44,611 nucleotides of DNA from Pseudomonadota bacterium (GTDB taxonomy: Bacteria > Pseudomonadota > Gammaproteobacteria > Burkholderiales > Burkholderiaceae_C): NCBI GenBank assembly GCA_018240985.1, contig JAFEER010000280.1, positions 1-44,611 of the forward strand, written 5' to 3'. This document shows, one piece after another, positions 1-7,484 of this stretch. The translations under genes and the position numbers were made by a program. The notes under the pieces are model-generated. The model was given only the letters and a program-made list of their open reading frames with translations. It was not told where the DNA came from and did not search any database. Numbering within the stretch: position 1 is the stretch's first letter; each line of letters opens with the position of its first letter.

Positions 1-108
1 CACTGATCAAATGCGCTACATCAATGTGGGCCGCTACGGCCTTGCGTGTCCTTGCCATCGTTCCAATGTTTGGGGTTGCGATGGCTTCGCATTATCAATG
101 ATGAGATG
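1..108 (-). mobile_element. Possible insertion-sequence end with start of a transposase-like ORF (runs off the left edge)
   Basis: On the minus strand an ATG at 58-56 opens a frame that stays open to the window edge and reads MARTRKAVAAHIDVAHLIS. It lies just beyond the abrupt end of the phospholipase-like gene at 109. A basic start right after a broken host gene fits the 5' end of an IS transposase, but 19 residues are too few to name a family and no terminal inverted repeat can be shown because the other end is outside the window. This is inference from position and composition. Confidence 0.3.
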
Positions 109-492
109 CTATCTGAACAGTATTGGGTCTAGCGTCGCGGCATTGAATTGGTCGTGGTAACTGTCGTAGGCATTGGCCACGAAGCCGTTCATCACCGGGG
201 CCGACAGGTTGCCACCCAGTTGCTGCTTTACATCCAGGAACTCATGGTGCGGGTCGAAGTCCACGGGCTCGCCCAGGCTCTTGCGGTCTAGGCTGCGCGC
301 GGCGTCGTCGGTCTGCGGCACCGCGGCGCTGCCCGTCCGCGCGTGGTTTTGATGCGTGGGATTGGCCAGGTACCGCTGGGCCGCCTGCACGCCGTCGAGG
401 CCGGCGATGTGCTCGTCCAGCGCCCCCAGCAGATGGTCGAAGGAGCGGTTTTCCAGCATGAGCACGACGACGTGCTGTATGGGGTGCGGCAT
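109..492 (-). pseudogene. Phospholipase C / phosphoesterase family N-terminal fragment
   Basis: The 127-residue product begins with IQHVVVLMLENRSFDHLLG, the signature of the bacterial phospholipase C/acid phosphatase phosphoesterase family, in which the ENRSFDH segment supplies metal and active-site residues. It also has DPHHEF and MNGFVA-type segments seen early in these enzymes. Family members are usually around 400-700 residues, so only the first quarter is present and the enzyme is almost certainly dead. The start is supported by an AGGAG Shine-Dalgarno about 8 bases upstream. The last residues (about QFNAATLDPILFR) do not look like family sequence and probably come from the inserted DNA. 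Confidence 0.6.
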
Positions 493-589
493 GGCCCGAT
501 CTCCTGTGGTGTGCCGCTCGTCTTATGGCATGTGCCCGCCGCAGGCTCCACATGTCTTGCGTTTTGTTTCCACCGCCAAAGCAGCGTTA

Positions 590-2287
590 CTACCCGGCTG
601 CCATCGCGCCCGCCGCATGGCCGCGCGTGAAGGCCTCCTCGAACACCGAGTAGCCCGACCAGTCCGCGTGCGCAAACAGCAGATGCCCGGTGGCAGGGGT
701 AGACGGCACCGTGATTCGCTCTCCATTCAATAGCTTGCGACGCTTGTCAGACGGCCATTGATGACCTATTTGGCTCAAAAACGCCTGCTGCCCCGGCACG
801 GGCATGGACATGGCGTGGCCGTAGCGCGTGAGCTCCATGCGCGTGGCGCGTTCGCGGATGTCGGGGTGGGCCTGGGCCAGCGTGGCCAGGATGGCGCCCT
901 GCCAATACGTCCAGGGCTGCTGCTGCAGCGCGCGCCGGCCGTCGGGCCAGTCGCCCAGCGCCTGGTAATAGCTCAGCACCGTGGGGCCGGCGAGTTGCGC
1001 GCCCAAGTCCAGGCGCTGATGGCCGGCATCCACATAGCCCAGGCCGCCGGGGTTGGCGTCCTGGTACAGCACGTTGTCCCAGGCGGGCGCGGCGCCTTCG
1101 CGGTCGGCCAGCGGGCGGTCGATATGGATGTTGGCCACCAGCCAGGGCGCCCATTGCAGGCGGCGCGCGGCCTCGGTCAGAAAGCCGGGCGCCGGCTGCA
1201 CCACGCGCGTGGCGACGTACAGCGGCAGCGCCACCACGCAGCGCCGCGCCTGCCAGCGCAGGATGCGCCCGCTGGCGTAGTCCAGGGCATCGACCTCCAC
1301 GCCGTGTCGCCCCTCGGCGATGCGCAGCACGCTGCTGGCGCAGCGCAGCTGGTTGTTTTCGATCAGCGGCGCGGCCAGGCGTTGGCTGAGCCAGCCATTG
1401 CCCTCGGGCCAGGTCAGCACGCCGTCGCGCTCCACGCCCTCGTCGCCGGGTGCGGCAAAGCCATGGCGGCTGGCGAAGTAGTGGATGCCGGCCCAGGCCG
1501 ACACGCGCGCGCTGCCGGCGCCGTAGTCGTCGCGGCAGCAGTAGTCGAGGTACCAGCGCAGATGCGCATCGTGCAGCCCCTGCTGCGCCAGCCAACTATC
1601 GAAAGTAAGAGCATCCAGCGCTTGATGGACGGGCGCCAGGCCCTGGTTTTTATCCCAGCCCTTGAGCGCCGGCATGGAGAAGCGCGCGGCGCGTGAGAGT
1701 TCGCTCACCAGCGCCGCAAAACGCCGGTATTGCGCCAGCGTGTCCGCACCCACGCCCGCCATGGGGAGCAGGCCCTCCTGCCACTGGCCATGGAAAAACA
1801 GCCGCTCCTGCGGGCTGTGGCACAGGTGGCGTTCGTCGTACTGCCAGCGCCCGGCCACGCGCCGGCGCAGGCCCAGGTCTTCGAGCAAGTCCTGCACCTC
1901 GCGCGCGTCGTCGCCGGGCACGGGCAGGTAATGCGCGCCCATGGGGCAGGCCAGGCCCGCAATCTGGATGCCGCGGCTGTTGCCGCCGGCCTGGTCTTCG
2001 AGCTCCAGCAGCACCAAGTCTTCCACCCCGGCCAGCCGCAGCGCGCGCGCCGCGGCCAGCCCGGCCACGCCGCCGCCGGCAATCACCACGCCGGTGCGGC
2101 GCGTGGCGTCAACCTGGTAGGCCGCGCCTGGCGCGAGCCGGTCGCGCAGCCGATGGCCGCGCTCCATGGCGATGCCGGTGAAGCCGCCCGGCAGCGGCGC
2201 CGCGGCCGGTTCGCAACCTGCCAGCGCCATGGCCGCGCCGGCGCCCAGCAGTTGGCGCCGGCGCAAGCCCTCAGTGGCCGCTGACAT
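590..2287 (-). CDS. FAD-dependent flavin amine oxidase-like protein, Tat/lipoprotein signal
   Basis: The 565-residue protein has a twin-arginine-like start (RRRQLLGAG) followed by a lipobox-like LAGC at about residues 22-25, suggesting export and lipid anchoring. A Rossmann dinucleotide-binding motif VVIAGGGVAGLAAARAL follows at about 67-83, with LLELEDQAGGNSRG as the FAD-ribose-binding strand, as in monoamine/polyamine oxidase-type flavoproteins. The C-terminal GYSVFEEAFTRGHAAG segment is the usual second FAD contact. Its start codon overlaps the end of the spermidine-synthase-like gene by 17 bases, so the two are probably co-translated. A role oxidising an amine made or modified by its partner is inference; the substrate is unknown. 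One interspersed repeat copy lies inside the frame (1594-1655). Confidence 0.75.
   Translation of the reverse strand: MSAATEGLRRRQLLGAGAAMALAGCEPAAAPLPGGFTGIAMERGHRLRDRLAPGAAYQVDATRRTGVVIAGGGVAGLAAARALRLAGVEDLVLLELEDQAGGNSRGIQIAGLACPMGAHYLPVPGDDAREVQDLLEDLGLRRRVAGRWQYDERHLCHSPQERLFFHGQWQEGLLPMAGVGADTLAQYRRFAALVSELSRAARFSMPALKGWDKNQGLAPVHQALDALTFDSWLAQQGLHDAHLRWYLDYCCRDDYGAGSARVSAWAGIHYFASRHGFAAPGDEGVERDGVLTWPEGNGWLSQRLAAPLIENNQLRCASSVLRIAEGRHGVEVDALDYASGRILRWQARRCVVALPLYVATRVVQPAPGFLTEAARRLQWAPWLVANIHIDRPLADREGAAPAWDNVLYQDANPGGLGYVDAGHQRLDLGAQLAGPTVLSYYQALGDWPDGRRALQQQPWTYWQGAILATLAQAHPDIRERATRMELTRYGHAMSMPVPGQQAFLSQIGHQWPSDKRRKLLNGERITVPSTPATGHLLFAHADWSGYSVFEEAFTRGHAAGAMAAG
1594..1655 (+). 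repeat. Interspersed AGCGCT-type repeat, copy inside the flavoprotein gene
   Basis: The plus strand reads ctatcgaaagtaagagc, then agcgcttgatggacgggcgc, then a T-rich end. The central part matches the intergenic copy at 12108 (acgcttgatggacaggcgc, T-rich end). The reading frame stays open across it, encoding roughly ALDALTFDSWLAQQ. Match judged by eye. Confidence 0.45.
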
Positions 2288-3803
2288 GGCCCCATTCCTG
2301 CTCGTAGCTGTGCACCAGCACCTGGTTCGACAGGCGGTTCACCTCGGCCGGCACGCGCGCCATGTCGAGCGGAAAGTCGAACAACAGCGGCAGCGACGCC
2401 ACGTCCAGAAAACGCAGCCCCTCGGGCAGGGCCTGCGGCAGGCGCCAGGGCCGGCGGCTGGCGATGACGAAGCCCCATTCGCCAAAGCTGGGCACATGGG
2501 CGTGGTAGGGCGTGGCGGTGAGGCCCACGGACTCTATGGTCGCGACCACCGTCCAGAAGCTCTTGCGCGCCAGCAGGGGCGAGGTGGTCTGGATGACGGC
2601 GTATCCGCTGGCCGCCAGGCGCTGCTCCAGCAGGGCGTAGAAGCTGTTGGTGTAGAGCTTGCCGATGGCGAAGTTGGTGGGGTCGGGGAAGTCCACCACG
2701 ATGACGTCGAAAGTATCGTCGCCGGCCTGCAGCCACTGGAAGGCATCCTGGTTCACGATGGCGAGTTTGGGCGACGCCAGCGCATCGCCGTTCAGGCGCC
2801 GCAGCGTAGCGTTCTGGCCGAACAGCCGCGTCATGGCCGGGTCCAGCTCCACCAGGGTGATGGCCTCGACGCTGGGGTACTTCAGGATCTCGCGCACCGC
2901 CATGCCGTCGCCGCCGCCCAGCACGGCCACGCGTTTGGGCGCGCCATGCGCGGACATTGCCGGGTGCACCAGGGCTTCGTGGTAGCGGTACTCGTCGCGC
3001 TCGGCGAACTGCAGGTTGCCGTTCAGGTACAGCCGGTGGCCGGCGCGCCCCTGGGTGACGACGATGCGCTGGTAGGGCGTGGTGCTGGCGAGCACGATGC
3101 GGTCTTGATAAAACTTGTCCTCGGCAAAGCGCGTGATGTGCTCCGCGCCCCACAGTCCCGCCAGCAGCACGGCCAGCACCGCCGCGCAGGCCAGGGCGTG
3201 GGCTGACAAACGCCGCAGCTCGCGCCGGAACAGCCACAGCGCCCACAGCGCCACTGCGGCGTTCATGAAGCCGAACAACAGCCCCGTGCGCACCAGCCCC
3301 AGCTGCGGCACCAAGAGCAGCGGAAACGCCAGCGACACGGCCAGCGCCCCGAGGTAATCGAAGGTCAGCACCTGGCTCACCAAGTCCTTGAGCTGCACGT
3401 TGCGCTTCAGGATGCGCATGACGAGCGGAATCTCCAGCCCCACCAGCGTACCCACCAGCAGCACCATGCCGTACAGCAGCACGCGAAACGCGCTGGGCAG
3501 ATACGCGTTTGCAATAAAAAGAATAGCTGGCAGCGCACCACCCACAAGCGCCACCAGCAATTCGATGCGCAAGAAATGCGCCGGCAGCTGGCGCTCGAAG
3601 TAACGCGACAGCCACGAACCCACGCCCATGGCGAACAGATAGGTGCCGATGACGGTGGAGAACTGCAGGATCGAGTCGCCCAGCAGGTAGGACGCCAGCG
3701 CCCCCGCCGCCAGCTCGTAGAGCAGCCCGCAGGCGGCGATGACGAAGACGCTGGCGAGCAGGGCGATGTCGATGGGGCGAGGGGCGGGGCTGGAGTCGGT
3801 CAT
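2271..3803 (-). CDS. Membrane-bound spermidine synthase-like (polyamine aminopropyltransferase family) protein
   Basis: The 510-residue product has an N-terminal half of several hydrophobic helices (IALLASVFVIAACGLLYEL, GTYLFAMGVGSWL, further segments to about residue 215) followed by a soluble methyltransferase-fold domain. That domain carries the spermidine-synthase motifs: VLGGGDGMAVREILK (nucleotide binding), TLVELDPAMT, and FDVIVVDFPDP, whose aspartates bind the amine in true synthases. Family knowledge: such membrane-fused SpeE homologues occur in many proteobacteria, often without proof of spermidine synthesis. It precedes and overlaps the flavin oxidase gene, suggesting a two-enzyme amine-modifying unit at the membrane. 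The exact reaction is unknown. Confidence 0.85.
   Translation of the reverse strand: MTDSSPAPRPIDIALLASVFVIAACGLLYELAAGALASYLLGDSILQFSTVIGTYLFAMGVGSWLSRYFERQLPAHFLRIELLVALVGGALPAILFIANAYLPSAFRVLLYGMVLLVGTLVGLEIPLVMRILKRNVQLKDLVSQVLTFDYLGALAVSLAFPLLLVPQLGLVRTGLLFGFMNAAVALWALWLFRRELRRLSAHALACAAVLAVLLAGLWGAEHITRFAEDKFYQDRIVLASTTPYQRIVVTQGRAGHRLYLNGNLQFAERDEYRYHEALVHPAMSAHGAPKRVAVLGGGDGMAVREILKYPSVEAITLVELDPAMTRLFGQNATLRRLNGDALASPKLAIVNQDAFQWLQAGDDTFDVIVVDFPDPTNFAIGKLYTNSFYALLEQRLAASGYAVIQTTSPLLARKSFWTVVATIESVGLTATPYHAHVPSFGEWGFVIASRRPWRLPQALPEGLRFLDVASLPLLFDFPLDMARVPAEVNRLSNQVLVHSYEQEWGHVSGH
3508..3554 (+). repeat. Interspersed AGCGCT-type repeat, copy inside the spermidine-synthase-like gene
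   Basis: The plus strand reads aataaaaagaatagctggc, agcgcaccacccacaagcgc. This follows the family pattern of A/T-rich tract, TAGCT, AGCGC, short spacer, AAGCGC. It encodes a membrane segment (about GGALPAILFIANAY) of the minus-strand gene. More diverged than other copies. Confidence 0.4.
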
Positions 3804-3894
3804 GCCGCCTGGTAGGGCTTGAGGGTGATGGGGGTCATGGAAACACGCGTCTCGGTAAAATCTATTGCATCACAGCCTTGCTAGATGCGCCGTC

Positions 3895-4080
3895 ATGCAG
3901 AACCCAAAACCACGACCGATGCCGAGCCAGGAAGCCATCGTGCGCGCCGTGGCCAGTTCCACGGCGATTGAAACCGGCCAGCGCATTGCCGACCTCGAAG
4001 CCCAATTGCGCGGCAGCGCTGCCTGCCTTCCCCATCTCAGCCTCGCCCTGCCGCGCCCGGCACAGCCAAGGCGGCGCTGA
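3895..4080 (+). CDS. Small ORF convergent with fic; candidate Fic-antitoxin-like peptide
   Basis: The 61-residue frame starts at the ATG at 3895 and follows a TAAAAT -10-like box at 3856-3861. It contains EAIVRAVASSTAIETGQRI followed by a helical LEAQLR segment. SSTAIETG is one residue away from the Fic-inhibitory consensus [S/T]xxxE[G/N], reading S-T-A-I-E-T, so the key Gly/Asn is not in the canonical place. The last third (PRPAQPRRR) overlaps the 3' end of fic by 44 bases on the opposite strand and is low-complexity, so the true protein may be shorter. Known Fic antitoxins are usually encoded upstream on the same strand; this convergent arrangement is atypical. Whether it is expressed is open. 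There is no strong Shine-Dalgarno. Confidence 0.45.
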   Translation: MQNPKPRPMPSQEAIVRAVASSTAIETGQRIADLEAQLRGSAACLPHLSLALPRPAQPRRR

Positions 4081-4678
4081 CCAGTTTTGCCATGGGCGCG
4101 TAGTCCATGCCCATGCCGCGCTGAATCGCTGAAAAATACGCGCCCTTGTCCGCATCCCAGGGGCTGTAATCCAGCAGTCCTCGCCCGGCCTGCACCGCCA
4201 TCACATCCGCCAGCAGGCGCGAAAGCCGCCCATTGCCTTCGCGAAATGGGTGAATCAGGATGAACTCCACATGGCACACCGCAATGGCCTCGGTCAAGGC
4301 CACATCGTCCATGCCTTGGCAGGGCGTGTAGCGCCGCAGGCATTGCGCCTCGAAGGCTTGCAGCAGCCGGGTGATTTGCGCTGCTGCGGCAAATTGAAAA
4401 CCGCCCTTGCCCATGTTCACGCTGCGCTCCTGCCCGGCCCAGTGGTACACATTGCCCAGCCACAGGCGGTGCCACTCCATCAGGTCGGCCACGCGCAGGC
4501 GGCGCGCGGGAAACTGCTGGTGCAAGACAAATTCGTAGAGCTGCAGCAAAAGCGCCAGTTCGGCTCGATCCATGAGCGCAGGGTCTGTCATGCCCAGCCG
4601 GTTGCGCAGCACCTGGCCGTGAGAGCCCGGCTCGTATTCAGCTTGTGCGCCCGTGGCGTGGTAGCGGTCGGAAACCAT
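4037..4678 (-). CDS. Fic family protein (AMP-transferase)
   Basis: The 213-residue protein carries the full Fic motif HPFREGNGRLSR, with the catalytic His at about residue 143, matching HxFx(D/E)GNGRxxR. Such proteins transfer AMP (rarely another nucleotide moiety) from ATP to hydroxyl side chains of targets. The N-terminus (EPGSHGQVLRNRLG) resembles the YPG..xLRNxLG segment of class I Fic proteins such as E. coli Fic, and I see no inhibitory helix of its own with [S/T]xxxE[G/N]. It would therefore be expected to need a separate antitoxin. It lies 15 bases downstream of the YecA-like gene, in the same direction. The only small partner visible is the convergent ORF at its 3' end. Target unknown. 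Confidence 0.85.
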   Translation of the reverse strand: MVSDRYHATGAQAEYEPGSHGQVLRNRLGMTDPALMDRAELALLLQLYEFVLHQQFPARRLRVADLMEWHRLWLGNVYHWAGQERSVNMGKGGFQFAAAAQITRLLQAFEAQCLRRYTPCQGMDDVALTEAIAVCHVEFILIHPFREGNGRLSRLLADVMAVQAGRGLLDYSPWDADKGAYFSAIQRGMGMDYAPMAKLVSAALAVPGAAGRG

Positions 4679-4693
4679 GCGGGTATGGGGCGT

Positions 4694-5479
4694 TCACGCC
4701 CCGCAGCATTTCTTGTACTTCTTGCCGCTGCCACAGGGGCAGGGGTCGTTGCGGCCGATTTTGGGGCCATCGCGTTCGTGGGGCGGGGTGGTGAACGTGC
4801 CAAAGTCCAGGCGCCATCCGCGCCACCATTGGTGCATGGCGTAGACGGACTGAATCAGCAAGTGCTCCAGGTCTTCCTGCTCGTCGATCTGCTCGTCGAG
4901 GTGGTCGGGGTTGTAACCCATTTCGAACAGCAGCACCGGGGCTATCAGTCCGGAGACCTCCGGGTCGTTGACCAGCGCGCTCCAGCGCACATCCCCCGAT
5001 ATGGCCGCGCAAAAACCGCTGGCCCATTCCTTGAGCGGCCAGTTGCCCTTGCGCCGCTGTTTTTCATCCAACTGGTAGGGCCTGATGCAGTCCTCATCGG
5101 GCACCTCGGCGCGCAGCGGCATGAAGGCGCTGTCCACGGTGATGGCGTCGCCGGCCATGGCCAGGCGCAGCTGGATGTCCATGTAGCGCGCACGCAGCAG
5201 CTGCAGCAGGCGGTTCTGGCGCGCCTCGTCCTGCGGCAGCGGCAGGGTGGGCTGGCCGAAGATGGGCTCCATCCAGTCGTGCACCATCAAGGTTCCGGGG
5301 CCGATGATGAGGGCGGTCATGTAGCCATCGGCCTGCTCCATCGTCAGGGCGCGGTCGGGCAGGTCGTCGGCCTCCATCAGGTCGAACAGCTCGCTCGATT
5401 CGTCATCGGTCAGCAGGCGGTCGTCCCTGCTGCCGTAGTGGCCCAGGTTCCACGAGAAGAATTCGTTCAGGGTGTCCAT
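4694..5479 (-). CDS. YecA/UPF0149 family protein with C-terminal SEC-C zinc motif
   Basis: The 261-residue acidic protein has a UPF0149/YecA-type region (about residues 20-190; [17 protein letters not shown] is the characteristic segment) and ends in the SEC-C motif [19 protein letters not shown], where three cysteines plus a further Cys/His position bind zinc. SEC-C is best known from the SecA tail, where it contacts SecB and ribosomes; in YecA proteins the biochemical role is not settled. It sits 10 bases downstream of the DUF350 gene and 15 bases upstream of fic, so the three are probably one transcript. Confidence 0.85.
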   Translation of the reverse strand: MDTLNEFFSWNLGHYGSRDDRLLTDDESSELFDLMEADDLPDRALTMEQADGYMTALIIGPGTLMVHDWMEPIFGQPTLPLPQDEARQNRLLQLLRARYMDIQLRLAMAGDAITVDSAFMPLRAEVPDEDCIRPYQLDEKQRRKGNWPLKEWASGFCAAISGDVRWSALVNDPEVSGLIAPVLLFEMGYNPDHLDEQIDEQEDLEHLLIQSVYAMHQWWRGWRLDFGTFTTPPHERDGPKIGRNDPCPCGSGKKYKKCCGA

Positions 5480-5489
5480 GGTGCAGTCC

Positions 5490-5711
5490 TCAATGAATCG
5501 CCGCCGCCACGATGATGCTGATGCCCAGGCACATGGCGGCCACCACCAGGGCCAGGGCCTGGTTCTGCTTCTCCACGATCTCGGCCCACAGGTCGGTGGG
5601 GGTGATCTTGTCGATGAGCAGGAAGCACAGCCAGAAGACGACCACGCCGATCACCGCGTAGACGATGGAGCCGAGGAAGGCCGCGGGCCTGAGCCATTCA
5701 ATTCCCATCAT
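5490..5711 (-). CDS. DUF350 family small membrane protein
   Basis: The 73-residue product has two hydrophobic segments, [20 protein letters not shown] and [20 protein letters not shown], flanking a short loop with [13 protein letters not shown]. The ITPxDLWxEI loop and size match DUF350, a membrane family often found beside SPFH and polyamine-ligase/synthase-like genes in stress-linked clusters. A second ATG two residues in could also serve as start. It lies between the DUF4178 gene (36-base gap) and the YecA-like gene (10-base gap). Function unknown. Confidence 0.75.
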   Translation of the reverse strand: MMGIEWLRPAAFLGSIVYAVIGVVVFWLCFLLIDKITPTDLWAEIVEKQNQALALVVAAMCLGISIIVAAAIH

Positions 5712-5747
5712 GGTGTTTGCTCCTTGCAGGTTGGGGTGTGAGAAAAA

Positions 5748-7256
5748 TCATTTGTGGCCGCCGCCGCTGCTGTAGCCCCCGAACGAGCCGCCCGAGCTGC
5801 GTGTATAGCCGCCGCCGGATGAGCCAGAGCAGTTGCTCATCAGGATGAGCACGACGAACAGCAGCACGAGGATCAGTATCACCGTGCCGCAGCCGATGCC
5901 CGATCCCGCCGCCACCGGCCCGGCGTCCTGGCGCCGGAACAGCCCGGCCTTGCCCTCCAGCTTGAAGGCCTGGGCCACGGCGCTGCTGTCGATGCGGCTG
6001 CCGTAAGACCAGGTGACCTCGCCGCGCGACTGCTCGCGCGACAGCAGGCCGCGGCCATTGACGGCGGCAAAGTCGCTGTTGCTGGTCTGCTGGCCGCGCT
6101 GCACGGGCCAGTAGAACTCGCCGGCCACGTAGCCGGTCTCGGCCTGGTAGTTGGATGTGAGGCGATACTGCGTGCCCAGGTAGCTGGCTGTGGCCGTGCC
6201 GGGCTTGTGCTGCGGCGCGCCGGTGGCGGGGCGCACCAGGCTCCAGCCGTCGCTGGCGTCCACCAGGAAGACGAAGCCGCGCTCGCGGTTGTAGAGCAGG
6301 TACTCTTCCCAGCCAAAGCTTTCGTCGTCGCCCACCTCGCGCCCCATGCGGTGCTGAAAGCCGACCACCTGCCAGGGCCGGCCCTCGAACTGGCCGCTGC
6401 TGCCCAGCGGGATCAGGGGCTGCACGGGCTCATGCTGCAGGGCGTGGCGCAGTTCGCCGCCGATGCCGGCGCTCAGGTCGATCAGGCTGTTGCACGACGG
6501 GCAGGTGCAGCTCTTGCTGCCGTCCAGCTGCACTTGCACCGGCGCGCCGCAGTGGGGGCAGTTGAACTGGCGCGCCTGTTCCTGTTTGACGGATTCTTCC
6601 TTCAGGCCCTGGAGCTGCAAATCCTCCAGCCGCACGACGCGGCCGCGCTGCAGCTGGGGCGGAGACTGGCCGTAGTCGATGGACAGCACCTCGCCGTCGG
6701 CACTGCGCAGCTCCACCACGGTGAAGGGCTGGCCCGGCGGCGGCAGCTTCGGTAATTCGCCCTGGGCCGAGATGAGGCGCGCCTGCAGGTTCGCCGCCAC
6801 GCTGAAGGGCTGGCCGGCCACGGCGGTGGTCATGCCCACGCGCAGGTGTTCAGGCGCGGGGACGTCGCGGCCCAGCTGCGCCGGCCGGGTGAAGACGTAG
6901 GCGCCGTTGTCCTCGCTCAGGGTGGCTGTAGTGCCACCTGTGTCATCTGGCAGCCAGGCGATCCACTCGGCCCAGTTGCCCTCCTCGCCCTGGTACTGCA
7001 GGCGGCCTATCAGGGTGAAGGGCTGATCCTTGCCGTCAAGCGCAATGCGCCCGCTGGCCATGAGCTGCAGCGGGCTGTGGTCGTCGAAAACCTCGGCCAT
7101 CTTGCCGATGCGCGACAGCTGCTCGCCGCTGCGCACCACCATGCTCTGGCAGTAGGGGCAGATGGCGTGGGTGGACTGGGCGCTTTTGAATTCCACCGGC
7201 GCGCCGCAGCCGGGGCAGGGGGCGCGGTAGCTACGCTGCGGGGCGCTGTCGGCCAT
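5748..7256 (-). CDS. DUF4178 protein with two zinc ribbons and a Gly/Ser-rich membrane-anchored tail
   Basis: The 502-residue protein opens with a zinc ribbon (CPGCGAPVEFK... CPYCQ, about residues 14-37), followed by two beta-rich DUF4178-type repeats separated by a second ribbon (CPHCGAPVQV ... CPSCNS, about 233-257). Near the C-terminus is one transmembrane helix (GTVILILVLLFVVLILM), then a Ser/Gly-rich tail ending GGYSSGGGHK. DUF4178 is a membrane-associated domain of unknown function that recurs with DUF350, SPFH and spermidine-synthase-like genes. It is transcribed with DUF350; the 228-base gap to the SPFH gene holds two repeat elements. Confidence 0.8.
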   Translation of the reverse strand: MADSAPQRSYRAPCPGCGAPVEFKSAQSTHAICPYCQSMVVRSGEQLSRIGKMAEVFDDHSPLQLMASGRIALDGKDQPFTLIGRLQYQGEEGNWAEWIAWLPDDTGGTTATLSEDNGAYVFTRPAQLGRDVPAPEHLRVGMTTAVAGQPFSVAANLQARLISAQGELPKLPPPGQPFTVVELRSADGEVLSIDYGQSPPQLQRGRVVRLEDLQLQGLKEESVKQEQARQFNCPHCGAPVQVQLDGSKSCTCPSCNSLIDLSAGIGGELRHALQHEPVQPLIPLGSSGQFEGRPWQVVGFQHRMGREVGDDESFGWEEYLLYNRERGFVFLVDASDGWSLVRPATGAPQHKPGTATASYLGTQYRLTSNYQAETGYVAGEFYWPVQRGQQTSNSDFAAVNGRGLLSREQSRGEVTWSYGSRIDSSAVAQAFKLEGKAGLFRRQDAGPVAAGSGIGCGTVILILVLLFVVLILMSNCSGSSGGGYTRSSGGSFGGYSSGGGHK

Positions 7257-7299
7257 GCGTGATGATGAGTGCTTTTACCTGACGATGTGCATGCGGCAG

Positions 7300-7413
7300 A
7301 GGCCCCTCACCCCTCCCTCTCCCCAAAGGGGCGAGGGCGATCGGTCGCGCCGGTATTTCTCCCTCTCCCCCCGGGAGAGGGCAGGGGTGAGGGCTCGCGG
7401 TTGGATCTGAGAC
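7300..7413 (-). repeat. Palindrome-rich ~93-bp dispersed element, copy 1
   Basis: This intergenic stretch contains mirror-complementary blocks (ccctcacccctccctctccc against gggagagggcaggggtgagg). Its reverse complement matches 31321-31413 with about nine mismatches over about 93 aligned positions, counted by eye, beginning tctcagatccaaccgcg and running through gaccctctccc, gggagaaat and ccgatcgccctcgcccct equivalents. The copies are inverted relative to each other. A hairpin RNA from this gap could act as a processing site or attenuator between the SPFH and DUF4178 genes; that is inference. Confidence 0.75.
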
Positions 7414-7440
7414 ATGTCGATCATCAGGCGTTTTCAGGTT

Positions 7441-7480
7441 GTAACGCTTTATGGCAAAGCGCCAACAGCTATCAATTTAG
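7441..7480 (-). repeat. Interspersed AGCGCT-type repeat, intergenic copy
   Basis: Read on the minus strand this is taaattgatagctgttggc, gctttgccataaagcgtta. It matches the family layout of A/T tract, ATAGCT, GGCGCTT, spacer, AAGCGTTA. It lies just after the stop codon of the SPFH gene. Confidence 0.6.
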
Positions 7481-7484
7481 AAAT

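Noticed and set aside
590-2284. Long plus-strand open frames (for example 758-1696) opposite the flavoprotein gene
   Set aside because: Their products are His/Gly/Arg-rich without motifs and mirror the GC-rich third positions of the real minus-strand gene.
3895-4080. Extending the small ORF start to the ATG at 3865
   Set aside because: It would begin only 4 bases past the -10-like box, leaving no room for a transcription start and leader.
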